A stretch of DNA of 37,498 nt from Lachnospiraceae bacterium (GTDB lineage: Bacteria; Bacillota; Clostridia; Lachnospirales; Lachnospiraceae): assembly GCA_014804445.1 (NCBI GenBank), contig JAAUZU010000027.1:1-37498 (forward strand), given 5' to 3'. Positions 1 through 7,409 of the stretch are shown one piece after another. Each line of letters starts with the position of its first letter. Position 1 is the first letter of the stretch. The position numbers and the translations under genes were made by a program. The notes beneath the pieces are model-generated. The model was not told where the DNA came from. It did not search any database and saw only the letters and a list, made by a program, of their open reading frames with translations.

Positions 1-129
1 GAGCGCTGCCTTGAGATTCTGGACGAAATACAGAAAACGTGTTCTACTTACCATAAGTCATCTGGTGGATTTAGCATGCCTGATATGTTATTTGATATGC
101 CAGCGGTGTATCAAATGCCAGAGAAGTAA
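1..129 (+). CDS. C-terminal fragment of an unrecognised phage protein
   Basis: An open frame enters from the left edge and ends at TAA 127-129, leaving the last 42 residues. The fragment is moderately acidic, then rich in Met, Phe and Pro near the end (MPDMLFDMPAVYQMPEK). I do not recognise a family from so short a tail. Its position directly upstream of the late-transcription regulator suggests a gene of the early or replication module of the prophage. The reading frame and stop are seen; any function would be a guess. Confidence 0.6.
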   Translation, partial: ERCLEILDEIQKTCSTYHKSSGGFSMPDMLFDMPAVYQMPEK

Positions 130-186
130 GGCGCTTCCGGCAGCAGTCATTTACATATTTGTTTAGCATTTATATCACGGGCCTCT

Positions 187-208
187 GGCGGCGGGGCAAT
201 ACGCCGCC
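187..208 (+). other. GC-rich hairpin just upstream of the late-regulator ribosome site
   Basis: GGCGGCG (187-193) and CGCCGCC (202-208) pair perfectly around an 8-base loop. The helix ends three bases before the AAGGAGGG ribosome site at 211-218. No U-run follows, so it is not a simple terminator. It could protect a processed 5' end or adjust access to the ribosome site of the next gene. Confidence 0.5.
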
Positions 209-223
209 GGAAAGGAGGGTATA

Positions 224-643
224 TTGACGAGAAAACAGCTTGAGCAGTACAAAAGCAAAAAAGCAGAAATCGAGGAACTAAAAGCCTATATCAGCAAACT
301 TGGCAGCAGTGAAAGCCTGATAGGCAGCAGTACTGTATTTGATTACCGTTCCGGCTACCCGAAGCCGCAGGCAGTGGTAGGAGTGGACAGGGCGGAGTAC
401 TGGAAGAAAAAAGAACGGTATGAGAAGAAAATAGAGCAGTTGCAGGCAGAATGTGAAGAGGCAGAGCGGTTTGTGGAAGGAATAGAGGACAGTCTGACGC
501 GCCGGATATTCCGGATGTATTTCCTTGACGGTGTGCGGCAGGAGGACATAGCGGCAGCAGTTTACATGCACAGAAGTCGAATTTCTTTAAAAATTTCTGA
601 TTTTTTTAAAAAAGAACACAAAGAACAAAAAGAGATGGTATAA
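224..643 (+). CDS. Phage late-transcription regulator, sigma-70 region 4-like (DUF1492/ArpU-RinA type)
   Basis: A 139-residue protein with a TTG start placed by AAGGAGGG at 211-218. Residues 1-90 are charged and predicted coiled-coil. The C-terminal 45 residues (TRRIFRMYFLDG, then VRQEDIAAAVYMHRSRISLKI) form a sigma-70 region 4-like helix-turn-helix. Proteins of this size and layout sit between the early genes and the terminase in Firmicutes prophages, where ArpU/RinA/DUF1492 relatives switch on packaging and morphogenesis genes. The same position here supports that role. A lysine-rich tail follows the HTH. The family call is from domain pattern and context; the target promoter is not identified. 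Confidence 0.75.
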   Translation: MTRKQLEQYKSKKAEIEELKAYISKLGSSESLIGSSTVFDYRSGYPKPQAVVGVDRAEYWKKKERYEKKIEQLQAECEEAERFVEGIEDSLTRRIFRMYFLDGVRQEDIAAAVYMHRSRISLKISDFFKKEHKEQKEMV

Positions 644-697
644 TAAAAAATAGAGGAACCAGCAAAAAATTCCCTTTATGCTAAAACCTCCTTTACG

Positions 698-728
698 AAG
701 ACGTCCGCTTCACTGCGAGCGTCTTTTT
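698..728 (+). terminator. Intrinsic terminator after the late regulator
   Basis: AAGACG (698-703) pairs with CGTCTT (720-725), with partial inner pairing, and a T-run follows. It lies about 55 bases after the regulator stop and isolates that gene from the independently promoted peptide gene downstream. Confidence 0.6.
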
Positions 729-772
729 AATAATTATAATAAAAATATTTTTAAAATTATTATAAAAAACTA

Positions 773-801
773 TTGACATATCGTACACCATATGATATTA
801 T
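773..801 (+). promoter_or_regulatory. Sigma-A promoter of the 40-residue peptide gene
   Basis: TTGACA (773-778), a 17-base spacer and TATTAT (796-801) lie in very AT-rich DNA. This is close to consensus. Transcription would start near 808, giving a 5' leader of only about 20 bases that consists almost wholly of the ribosome site AAGGAGG (810-816). Confidence 0.75.
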
Positions 802-826
802 ATACTTGTAAGGAGGTGAGATACAG

Positions 827-949
827 ATGAGTAAGAAGAAACACAAAAAGAAAAAATCCGATATCAACCTTAAGACCTGGCTAGTCGGAGCGATAACGGA
901 TTTAATCATCGGCATAATCTTAACGATTATAGCAAAGCTACTTGAGTAG
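827..949 (+). CDS. Small basic membrane peptide, candidate type I toxin
   Basis: A 40-residue ORF from ATG 827 to TAG 949, with AAGGAGG at 810-816. Residues 3-10 are almost all lysine (KKKHKKKK). Residues about 17-37 form one hydrophobic helix (WLVGAITDLIIGIILTIIAK), and the protein ends KLLE. It has its own promoter (773-801), a stable hairpin just past the stop (952-973), and a convergent antisense promoter (981-1010). A charged single-helix peptide gene overlapped by an antisense RNA is how type I toxin-antitoxin pairs are built in Firmicutes (TxpA/RatA, BsrG/SR4, and C. difficile prophage pairs). The gene and signals are seen; toxicity is inferred. It could instead be an ordinary small phage membrane protein. 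Confidence 0.6.
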   Translation: MSKKKHKKKKSDINLKTWLVGAITDLIIGIILTIIAKLLE

Positions 950-974
950 CGGAGAGGGGCGAAAGCCCTTCTCT
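851..974 (-). ncRNA. Candidate antisense RNA (antitoxin) to the small peptide gene
   Basis: Transcription from the minus-strand promoter at 981-1010 would begin near 974 and run back through the 952-973 hairpin and most of the peptide ORF. A plausible stop lies at 851-888. On the minus strand CCGA/TCGG and AGCC/GGTT form a two-part stem, followed by A and six Ts. That gives an RNA of about 125 bases, fully complementary to the peptide mRNA 3' half. The end points are estimates; no expression data are available. Confidence 0.4.
952..973 (+). other. Stable GNRA-capped hairpin at the end of the peptide gene
   Basis: GAGAGGGGC (952-960) and GCCCTTCTC (965-973) form nine pairs, one of them G-U, closed by a GAAA tetraloop. 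It begins three bases after the stop codon. The following sequence is A-rich, not U-rich, so it is not a classical terminator. It would stabilise the mRNA 3' end and lies inside the sense/antisense overlap. Confidence 0.65.
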
Positions 975-980
975 AAAAAT

Positions 981-1010
981 AGTATAGCACACTCATCTGT
1001 AAAAAATCAA
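981..1010 (-). promoter_or_regulatory. Convergent antisense promoter with extended -10
   Basis: Read on the minus strand: TTGATT (1005-1010), an 18-base spacer ending in TG plus one base (987-989), then TATACT (981-986). This combines an extended -10 with a partial -35. It points towards the peptide gene, with no minus-strand gene behind it. Confidence 0.5.
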
Positions 1011-1011
1011 T

Positions 1012-1128
1012 ATGAAAGACGTATTAATGTTTTTGGGTATCTTATTAATTGCAATGGGAATCGGCAAACTGTGTATTTATTTTGTGATGAAAAGGAGGGA
1101 AAGCCGTGCCGGTAGGAAGCCCAACTAA
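1012..1128 (+). CDS. Possible 38-residue single-span membrane peptide
   Basis: ATG 1012 to TAA 1128 encodes one hydrophobic helix (residues about 3-26, starting DVLMFLGILLIAMGIGK) followed by a basic tail (KRRESRAGRKP). No good ribosome site precedes the ATG, and the start region overlaps the antisense promoter at 981-1010. It overlaps the next gene by 23 bases, and that gene's ribosome site lies inside it. The membrane topology is convincing for a real peptide; the missing ribosome site is not. Treat as tentative. Confidence 0.3.
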   Translation: MKDVLMFLGILLIAMGIGKLCIYFVMKRRESRAGRKPN

Positions 1129-1300
1129 ACAGACAATCGCCACTAAGAAATATGAGGAGAAAGCCGGCTGGGTAAGCAAATCCTACAAACTGAAAAAGGC
1201 ACTTGTGGAAGAGTTTGCTGAAGCTTGCCAATCGGCAGGAGTCAGTCAGGCGGCAAAACTTTCCGAGTTTATGCGGGAGTTTATAGACAGTCAGAAATAA
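1106..1300 (+). CDS. Small phage protein, possible ribbon-helix-helix type
   Basis: A 64-residue protein with GTG start after AGGAGGG (1092-1098). The middle, SKSYKLKKALVEEFAEACQS, followed by AGVSQAAKLSEFMREFI, has the short-strand plus two-helix pattern of Arc/MetJ-like ribbon-helix-helix proteins, with a basic strand before the helices. Such proteins bind DNA as dimers and are common beside phage terminase genes. A strong terminator (1313-1343) follows directly. The DNA-binding role is inferred from pattern only. Confidence 0.55.
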   Translation: MPVGSPTKQTIATKKYEEKAGWVSKSYKLKKALVEEFAEACQSAGVSQAAKLSEFMREFIDSQK

Positions 1301-1312
1301 CATAAACAATGA

Positions 1313-1343
1313 AGGGCAATGCGGAAAACCGTATTGCTCTTTT
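1313..1343 (+). terminator. Strong intrinsic terminator upstream of the HNH gene
   Basis: AGGGCAATGCGG (1313-1324) pairs with CCGTATTGCTCT (1329-1340) over 12 positions, two of them G-U, with an AAAA loop and a TTTT tail (1340-1343). It rules out an HNH start at the ATG at 1319, which lies inside this stem, and favours GTG 1376. Confidence 0.7.
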
Positions 1344-1375
1344 CGTTTGCAAAATTTTGGAAAGGGAGTAAGACT

Positions 1376-1690
1376 GTGGACTATCATTCTGGTAAGTGGA
1401 GAACAAAACGAAAAAAAATACTGAAACGTGATGGGTATATGTGTCAAGTCTGTAAGCGTTTTGGAAAGCGGCTGGACGCCACGACGGTTCACCATATTTA
1501 CCCGGCTGAAAAGTATCCGGAATACGTCTGGCATGACTGGAACCTAATATCGCTGTGCGGGAAATGCCACGATAAAATGCATGACAGGACAAACGACACA
1601 CTGACAAAAGACGGGGAACAGCTCAAAAGGCTGGCAGACCGACGGAGAAAAGAATCCCCCCCACTTCATGAAAGGCATTTTTTAGGGTGA
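1376..1690 (+). CDS. HNH endonuclease, packaging-associated
   Basis: A 104-residue protein from GTG 1376, with GGGAG about ten bases upstream. An earlier in-frame ATG at 1319 lies inside a terminator stem and is rejected. The HNH fold is clear: CxxC at 23/26, HH at 39-40, N56, CxxC at 61/64, H65 and H69. The CxxC pairs bind a structural zinc; the His/Asn residues form the beta-beta-alpha metal active site. HNH proteins coded next to terminase genes take part in cutting and packaging DNA in cos-type HK97-like phages. The position directly before terS/terL fits that role and suggests cos packaging here; no cos site was identified. Confidence 0.85.
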   Translation: MDYHSGKWRTKRKKILKRDGYMCQVCKRFGKRLDATTVHHIYPAEKYPEYVWHDWNLISLCGKCHDKMHDRTNDTLTKDGEQLKRLADRRRKESPPLHERHFLG

Positions 1691-1771
1691 AATCACCGAG
1701 GGGAGGAACCATTTCCAATAGAGCGTGTTTCCTGAAAATTTTTTTTGCAGTATCAGAGGAGGTGAGAAATC

Positions 1772-2134
1772 GTGGCTGGGAAGGCAATCTGTAAGGAAAC
1801 AATCAAAAAGAACACGATTGAGGACATGAAAGAATTAAATACCTATAAGCCCGAGTATGACGCCTGCATTGATATTTACGCAGAGCTGATGGAGCAGTAT
1901 ACAAGGCTTACAAAAAAATTCAAAGATTCCGGTTACAGGATTGAGGAATACACGGCGGAGGGAGGTAAGAAAAAAGCGCCGATTGTCGCAACGCTGGAAT
2001 CTCTGAGAAAAGACATACTCCAATATTCTGACCGGCTGTGCCTGAACCCGAAGGCAAACATGCCAGCAGGAAAAATAAACGAGAAAAAAGCGCTGTCGCC
2101 GCTTGCGGACGTGCTGAGCAGAATTGAAACGTAA
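1772..2134 (+). CDS. terS: Terminase small subunit, P27 family
   Basis: A 120-residue protein, GTG start after AGAGGAGGTGAG. The GGKKKAPIVATLESLRKDI segment in the centre, followed by a YSDRLCLNPKA block, is characteristic of P27-family small terminases. They form a ring that recognises the packaging site on phage DNA and hands it to the large subunit. Basic N-terminal and central helices would contact DNA. It overlaps the large-subunit gene by 11 bases, which implies translational coupling. The size (about 100-150 residues) and position before terL are normal. Confidence 0.8.
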   Translation: MAGKAICKETIKKNTIEDMKELNTYKPEYDACIDIYAELMEQYTRLTKKFKDSGYRIEEYTAEGGKKKAPIVATLESLRKDILQYSDRLCLNPKANMPAGKINEKKALSPLADVLSRIET

Positions 2135-3917
2135 GCAGGCACAGGCCGCAATCGCAAAAGCCAGAAACTATGCAGAGGTAATGGAGTATGTTGAAAGCAT
2201 ACTGTCTGGGAAAAAGATTGCGTGCGATGAACTGATAATGGCATGCCGGCGCTTCAAGGACGACCTCTTAAATGATGATTATGATTTTGATACAAAAGAT
2301 GCAGAGTTTGTCATACAGGTTATAGAAAAAACATGCAGACATACAAAGGGAGAGGCGCTGGACGGCACGCCGCTCAGGGGAAAGCCCCTTTTGCTGGAGC
2401 CGTGGCAGAAATTCATCATCTACAATTTGCTGGGATTTTTTCACAAAGGGACAAAAATCCGAAGGTTTAAGGAGGCATTTATCTATGTGCCGAGAAAAAA
2501 CGGAAAGACTTCGTTTGTTGCCGCCCTGTCATGGGCGCTGGCTCTGCTGCAGAGGCGGTCAGGGACAACCATATACATTGTATCAGCTGACCTGAAGGAA
2601 TCCCTGCAGAGTTTTAAATTTATACTTAAAAATCTGGAAATGATGGACCCGGGCAACGAAGAGCATTTCCGCATACTGGACAATAATCAGGAGCACAGCA
2701 TTGAAAAAGACTTTGCTGATGGCTCTATTTTTATTCAGGCTCTGGCTGCCAACCCTGACAGGCAGGATTCTTTAAACTGCAACGTGGGCATAGCAGACGA
2801 AATGCACGCCTACAAGACACCAAAGCAGTACAACATCATAAAAGAGGCCATGAAGGCTTACACAAATAAGCTGATGTTGGGAATCACGACTGCGGGCGAC
2901 AATATGAATTCGTTCTGCTACAAGCGTGTTGAGTATTGTGTCAAAGTACTGAAAAAAACCGTAAAAGACGAGCAGCTCTTTATCTTTATGACAAGGGCGC
3001 CAAAGCAGGATAATGGTGATGTGGACTTCACGAATCCTGAAATACATGAAATGGCAAATCCTAATTATGGTGTGACCATAAGACCGGAAGACATGATGAA
3101 CGATGCTATGCAGGCGTTGAATGACCCACAGCAACGCAAGGATTTTCTGGCAAAATCCTTAAATGTGTATACAGCGGCAATGAAAGCGTACTTCAACATT
3201 GACGAATTCCGGAGGAGCGATGGGCAGTTTGACTGGACGCTGGAGGAGCTTGCGGCAATGCCGATACGTTGGTACGGTGGTGCTGACCTGTCAAGAATGT
3301 ATGATCTGACAACAGGCGCCCTGTATGGTACGCTGCAGGATTATGAATGTGTAAATGCGCAGGGGGTGAAAGGAAAATATGACGTAGACATTATCATAAC
3401 GCACGGCTGGTTTCCTATCGTACAGGCGGCAAAAAAAGCGGATGAGGACGGCATCCCATTGTTTGGCTGGAAGGATGACGGCTGGCTGGATATGTGCAAC
3501 AGTCCGACCGTGAACCATGCGGATATTGTAAACTGGTTTGTCGCGATGAGAAAGAAGGGATTCAAAGTACAGGCGGTAGGGCATGACAGGAAATTCTGTA
3601 AGGAATATTTTGTAGGAATGAAGACGGCCGGCTTTAATGTGATAGACCAGCCGCAGTATTTTTATAAAAAATCACAGGGTTTCCGGCATATAGAAAAAAA
3701 GGCAAAAGACGGGCTTTTGTATTACATGCATTCGGATGCCTTTGAATACTGCCTGCAGAATGTGAGCGCAGTGGAGAAAACAGATGAAATGATCCAGTAT
3801 GAAAAGATTCGTCCGGAGAACCGGATAGACTATTTTGACGCTTCCGTCTTTGCATGTATAAGAAAACTGGAAGAAATGGGTAACAAAGACAAACTGAAAA
3901 AGTGGTTCAGCAAGTAA
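2124..3917 (+). CDS. terL: Terminase large subunit, packaging ATPase and nuclease
   Basis: A 597-residue protein. TTG 2124 overlaps terS and has only a weak ribosome site, so coupling is likely. The N-terminal ATPase has a Walker A loop (VPRKNGKTS, about 122-130) and Walker B with catalytic glutamate (VGIADEMHAY, D225 E226). The C-terminal RNase H-like nuclease begins near residue 383 (YGGADLSRMYD) and has later acidic and His positions (GHDRK near 488, YFDASVFA near 574). The enzyme pumps DNA into the prohead through the portal and cuts concatemers. The sequence type is the HK97-like Terminase_1 family. Both domains look intact. Confidence 0.95.
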   Translation: MKRKQAQAAIAKARNYAEVMEYVESILSGKKIACDELIMACRRFKDDLLNDDYDFDTKDAEFVIQVIEKTCRHTKGEALDGTPLRGKPLLLEPWQKFIIYNLLGFFHKGTKIRRFKEAFIYVPRKNGKTSFVAALSWALALLQRRSGTTIYIVSADLKESLQSFKFILKNLEMMDPGNEEHFRILDNNQEHSIEKDFADGSIFIQALAANPDRQDSLNCNVGIADEMHAYKTPKQYNIIKEAMKAYTNKLMLGITTAGDNMNSFCYKRVEYCVKVLKKTVKDEQLFIFMTRAPKQDNGDVDFTNPEIHEMANPNYGVTIRPEDMMNDAMQALNDPQQRKDFLAKSLNVYTAAMKAYFNIDEFRRSDGQFDWTLEELAAMPIRWYGGADLSRMYDLTTGALYGTLQDYECVNAQGVKGKYDVDIIITHGWFPIVQAAKKADEDGIPLFGWKDDGWLDMCNSPTVNHADIVNWFVAMRKKGFKVQAVGHDRKFCKEYFVGMKTAGFNVIDQPQYFYKKSQGFRHIEKKAKDGLLYYMHSDAFEYCLQNVSAVEKTDEMIQYEKIRPENRIDYFDASVFACIRKLEEMGNKDKLKKWFSK

Positions 3918-3926
3918 GGAGGAAAA

Positions 3927-5132
3927 ATGAAAAGGATAAGGACAGACAACAGGAAAAGAACAGGTTTTTTAAAAAAACGCAGTTCGGAATCTCTGATGTT
4001 ATTTTTGAAAGGCGACGGCGACCTGTCGGACATCCTGCCGGATTATGTGCCATTGTCAAAGAATGAGGACGTGGTAAAATGCGCAAATATCATAGCGGAT
4101 TTGGTGTCCTCCATGACTATAATGCTGATGAAAAACGGTGAGAAAGGCGATACCCGGCTGAAAAATGAGCTGTCAAAGAAAATAGACATCAGCCCATGCC
4201 GCTACATGGACAGGAAAAACTTTATTTTTAAAATTGCAAGGGACATGTTGCTGCACGGAAACAGCGTGGTATATCCGGAAGTGGACGGCATGTACATAAA
4301 AGACCTGCAGCCTCTTGAACAGGACGGCTGCTCCTACAAAAAAACGGATAGCAGGTATGCCATCATTTACAAAGGGCAGGTGTTGAACCCTGATGACGTG
4401 CTGCATTTTGTGTATATACCGGATGAAAAGGAACCCTTTAAGGGAATCGGGCAGAAAGACGCAATCATAGACGCTGCAAAAATGCTGACACAGGCAAGCA
4501 CCACAAAAAAGAAATTCTTACAGAGCAAGTGGAAGCCATCAATGATTATATCCATCAATGCGGATGCCGAAGAACTGATGGATCCAAAACTGAGAAAAGA
4601 GGTTCTTGGAAGTTACGTATCCGACACGGAGGAGGGCGAGCCGTGGGTGATTCCGGCAGGCGAAATAGACGTAAAAACCATACAACCGTTAAGCCTGAGT
4701 GACCTGGCCATACAGGACAGCATAAAAATGGATAAGCAGGCAGTGGCGGCAGCATTCAACATGCCGGCATTCATGGTGGGCATAGGAGAATTCAATCAGA
4801 ATGCCTATAACAATTTCATTTCAACAACGGTAATGTCAATCGCGATGATAATCCAGCAGCAGCTCACAAGCAAGCTGCTGTTTTCAGGTGATTTATATTT
4901 CAAGATGAATTATAAATCACTGTTGCAGTACAGTCTGGAAGATACCATAACCCTGATAAAGGGAATGGTTGGCGGCGGAATGATGTCGCGGAATGAAGGA
5001 CGCTGCGAGCTGGATTATACGCCGGTAGACCAGCCGGGAATGGATGAGTTTATTGTACTGGAAAATTATATTCCCGTGGACAAAGTGGGGGATCAGAAAA
5101 AACTAAACCAGGAGGAAAAACAAGATGGATAG
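3927..5132 (+). CDS. Portal protein, HK97 family
   Basis: A 401-residue protein with AAGGAGG eight bases before ATG. Portal signatures include the early NEDVVKCANIIADLVSSM helix, the PCRYMDRKNFIFKIARDML block, and MPAFMVGIGEFNQNAYNNF in the second half. The dodecamer sits at one capsid vertex and is the channel for DNA entry and exit. It lies between terL and the prohead protease as expected, and its stop overlaps the protease start by 8 bases. The acidic/glutamine-rich last 20 residues look disordered. Confidence 0.92.
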   Translation: MKRIRTDNRKRTGFLKKRSSESLMLFLKGDGDLSDILPDYVPLSKNEDVVKCANIIADLVSSMTIMLMKNGEKGDTRLKNELSKKIDISPCRYMDRKNFIFKIARDMLLHGNSVVYPEVDGMYIKDLQPLEQDGCSYKKTDSRYAIIYKGQVLNPDDVLHFVYIPDEKEPFKGIGQKDAIIDAAKMLTQASTTKKKFLQSKWKPSMIISINADAEELMDPKLRKEVLGSYVSDTEEGEPWVIPAGEIDVKTIQPLSLSDLAIQDSIKMDKQAVAAAFNMPAFMVGIGEFNQNAYNNFISTTVMSIAMIIQQQLTSKLLFSGDLYFKMNYKSLLQYSLEDTITLIKGMVGGGMMSRNEGRCELDYTPVDQPGMDEFIVLENYIPVDKVGDQKKLNQEEKQDG

Positions 5133-5721
5133 GGAAACAATGCAGTACCGAACCGTCCTACAGGAATTAAAAACAAGGGCGGAACCCGATGCACCGAAGG
5201 TCATTGAGGGCTATTTTGCAGTGTTCGGATCGGAAACGGAGCTATGGGAGGGCGCCTATGAAGAGATAGCGCCGGAAGCATTTGACAATGCGCTGGGCGA
5301 TGATGTCAGGGCATTAATTAACCATGACACAACGCTGGTGCTCGGGCGGACAAAGGCTTCAACACTTGAACTGACAGCCGACAGTCATGGACTTTTTGCA
5401 CGGATTATCATAAATGAGAAGGACACGGACGCCATGAACCTGTATGAGCGGGTGCAGCGCGGTGATGTCAACCAGTGTTCATTCGGCTTCGATATCCTGC
5501 GGGAAGAAACTGAGTGGCGGGAGGACGGCTCAGTAAAATGGATAATACGGGAAGTAAAACTGTATGAAGTATCCGTATGCACATTTCCGGCATACAGGGA
5601 CACAGAGGTACAGGCAAGGAGCGCCGAGTATGAGGAAATGAAAAAGAGGAAACTGGAAATCTGGAAGCAGAAACAGAAAGCGAGGATTAAAAATGGCACT
5701 GAGAGCATTAATGCTGAATAA
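5125..5721 (+). CDS. Prohead maturation protease, HK97 type (S78)
   Basis: A 198-residue protein. The expected catalytic residues of the HK97 prohead protease family are visible: His67 in LINHDTTLVLGR and Ser119 in DVNQCSFGFDI. This serine protease enters the prohead, removes the scaffold segment from the capsid subunits and then degrades itself. The charged C-terminal helix (EYEEMKKRKLEIWKQKQK) probably targets it to the scaffold. It overlaps the capsid gene by 29 bases, so the two are translationally coupled. Confidence 0.9.
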   Translation: MDRETMQYRTVLQELKTRAEPDAPKVIEGYFAVFGSETELWEGAYEEIAPEAFDNALGDDVRALINHDTTLVLGRTKASTLELTADSHGLFARIIINEKDTDAMNLYERVQRGDVNQCSFGFDILREETEWREDGSVKWIIREVKLYEVSVCTFPAYRDTEVQARSAEYEEMKKRKLEIWKQKQKARIKNGTESINAE

Positions 5722-7111
5722 GAAGATTCAGTCAAAAAGAGCGGAATTGGAAAAGCTGCGGGAAGCAGCAGGGGAACTCAAGAAGAGGGAGGCCGAGCTG
5801 GAAGCAGCGGTGGAGGAGGCCGCCACAGAGGAAGAGCAGAAAGCGGTCGAAGAAGAAATAGACAATCTGGATGCCGACAAAAAGGAAAATGAAAAAGAGA
5901 CAGAGCGGCTTGAAGGAGAGTTAAAGGATTTAGAAGCCGAGCTGGAAGAGGCGACAAACTCTCCTGTGGAGGGCAGGAGCAGCACGGCAGGTGAAAACAG
6001 AGAAAATAGAACAGGAGGAACGGGAAACATGTTAATCAGAAGAGGATTTTTTGAAGGAAGGACCGTGGAAGAGCGGGATGCAATGGTTTCAATGAGTGAA
6101 GTGAAGGAGTTTATTTCACAGATCAGATCCATGAAGGGGCAGAGCCGTGCTGTGTCAGGTGCGGAACTGACAATTCCTAATGTCATGTTGGAAATGATCC
6201 GGGATAACCTGAATAAGTACAGCAAGCTGATTAAGCATATCCGGTTAAAGCCGGTTAAGGGAACCAGCAGGCAGAATATTGCCGGAACCATACCGGAAGG
6301 AATCTGGATGGAGGCAATGGATTCTTTGAAAGAGTTGAGCATCGGCTTCAATCAGGTTGAGATGGACGGGTACAAGGTAGGAGGGTTCATTCCGGTACCC
6401 AATGCCATTCTGGAAGATTCCGACATTAATTTAGTCAGTGAAATCATGGAAGCGCTGGCGCAGGCCATCGGGATTGCCGTGGACAAGGCGATTCTTTACG
6501 GTACCGGGAAGAAAATGCCCACAGGCATTGTGACGAGACTGGCACAGAAAACAAAGCCTGATACATGGGGCAAAAAGGCACCTGCATGGAAAGATCTGTC
6601 GTCTGCAAATATTAAAAAGCTCAATATTTCCTCAAAGACAGGAGCGGAATTCTTTGCCGCCTTAATAAAGGGGCTGGGCGTGGTTAAGGAAAATTATTCC
6701 GATGGAAAAAAAGTATGGTGCATGAACAGCAATACCAAGATGGAACTGCTGGCAAAGGCAGTGACGTTTAACGCAGCAGGAACCATTGTGGCGTCGCTGA
6801 ATGATGAGATGCCCATCATCGGCGGCAGGATTGAGACATTTGACTTCATGCAGGACGGTGATATCGTTGGTGGCTTCGCGAGCCTGTATGTTTTAGCAGA
6901 AAGAAAAGGCGGCACTTTCAGCGCTTCCGAGCACGTGAAGTTTATTGAAGATCTGACGCTGTACAAGGGTACCGCGCGGTATGACGGCATGCCGGTCATT
7001 GGCGAAGGTTTTGTGGCGGCTAACATTGGCTCTACGGCGCCGCTGACAACAGTTCCTTTTTCGGGACAGGAAGCAGAAACGCAGGCAGAGTCAGAAACGG
7101 AAAACGAGTAA
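5693..7111 (+). CDS. Major capsid protein with fused N-terminal scaffold domain
   Basis: A 472-residue HK97-fold capsid protein. Residues 1 to about 110 are an uninterrupted coiled-coil of Glu, Lys, Ala and Leu, matching the HK97 delta domain that acts as built-in scaffold. A Gly/Asn/Ser-rich joint near 92-110 then leads into the mature shell protein (starting near MLIRRGFFEGR), where the upstream protease probably cuts. HK97-fold blocks include the EIMEALAQAIGIAVDKAILYG helix region and the P-domain with MPTGIV. The coding start overlaps the protease gene; a second in-frame ATG at 5711 is possible. The last 20 residues (EAETQAESETENE) are acidic. Confidence 0.93.
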   Translation: MALRALMLNKKIQSKRAELEKLREAAGELKKREAELEAAVEEAATEEEQKAVEEEIDNLDADKKENEKETERLEGELKDLEAELEEATNSPVEGRSSTAGENRENRTGGTGNMLIRRGFFEGRTVEERDAMVSMSEVKEFISQIRSMKGQSRAVSGAELTIPNVMLEMIRDNLNKYSKLIKHIRLKPVKGTSRQNIAGTIPEGIWMEAMDSLKELSIGFNQVEMDGYKVGGFIPVPNAILEDSDINLVSEIMEALAQAIGIAVDKAILYGTGKKMPTGIVTRLAQKTKPDTWGKKAPAWKDLSSANIKKLNISSKTGAEFFAALIKGLGVVKENYSDGKKVWCMNSNTKMELLAKAVTFNAAGTIVASLNDEMPIIGGRIETFDFMQDGDIVGGFASLYVLAERKGGTFSASEHVKFIEDLTLYKGTARYDGMPVIGEGFVAANIGSTAPLTTVPFSGQEAETQAESETENE

Positions 7112-7125
7112 TGAGGTGAGAGCAG

Positions 7126-7407
7126 ATGGCGGGCAAGCAGATGAACATACTGGGACTTTTCAAACAGGACATGGGTATCAGGGGCAATGCAAAGGATGCG
7201 TATTTTAAGACCCTGATTGAATCATCAAAAAGAGAGCTGGAGAGAAAAGGAATCAAACTTGATGCAACGTCTGTGGACGACGCCATGCTGGTATCTGATT
7301 TCGCAGCATGGAATTACCGGAAGCGGCAGGAAAATGTGCCGCTTCCGGCAAACCTGCAGGACAGAATCAGAAACCGGATTATACGCCGCAGATCGGAGGG
7401 AAAATAA
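7126..7407 (+). CDS. Head-tail connector (gp6-like adaptor)
   Basis: A 93-residue protein with GAGGTGAG before ATG 7126. The pattern MNILGLFKQDMGIRGNAKDAY, KRELERKGIKL and DFAAWNYRKR matches small helical adaptor proteins found directly after the capsid gene in HK97-like phages. They dock on the portal as a ring and begin the neck. The order capsid, this gene, head-closure gene, gp10-like gene is the usual one, which supports the assignment more than sequence alone. Confidence 0.75.
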   Translation: MAGKQMNILGLFKQDMGIRGNAKDAYFKTLIESSKRELERKGIKLDATSVDDAMLVSDFAAWNYRKRQENVPLPANLQDRIRNRIIRRRSEGK

Positions 7408-7409
7408 AT

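Noticed and set aside
1319..1375. ATG 1319 as the HNH start
   Set aside because: It lies within the stem of the intrinsic terminator 1313-1343, and the extra residues do not look like the family; GTG 1376 has a ribosome site.
1007..1607. Long open frames on the minus strand across the HNH region (up to 175 codons)
   Set aside because: They lack ribosome sites, have no recognisable domain, and lie antisense to a clear HNH gene and a terminator.
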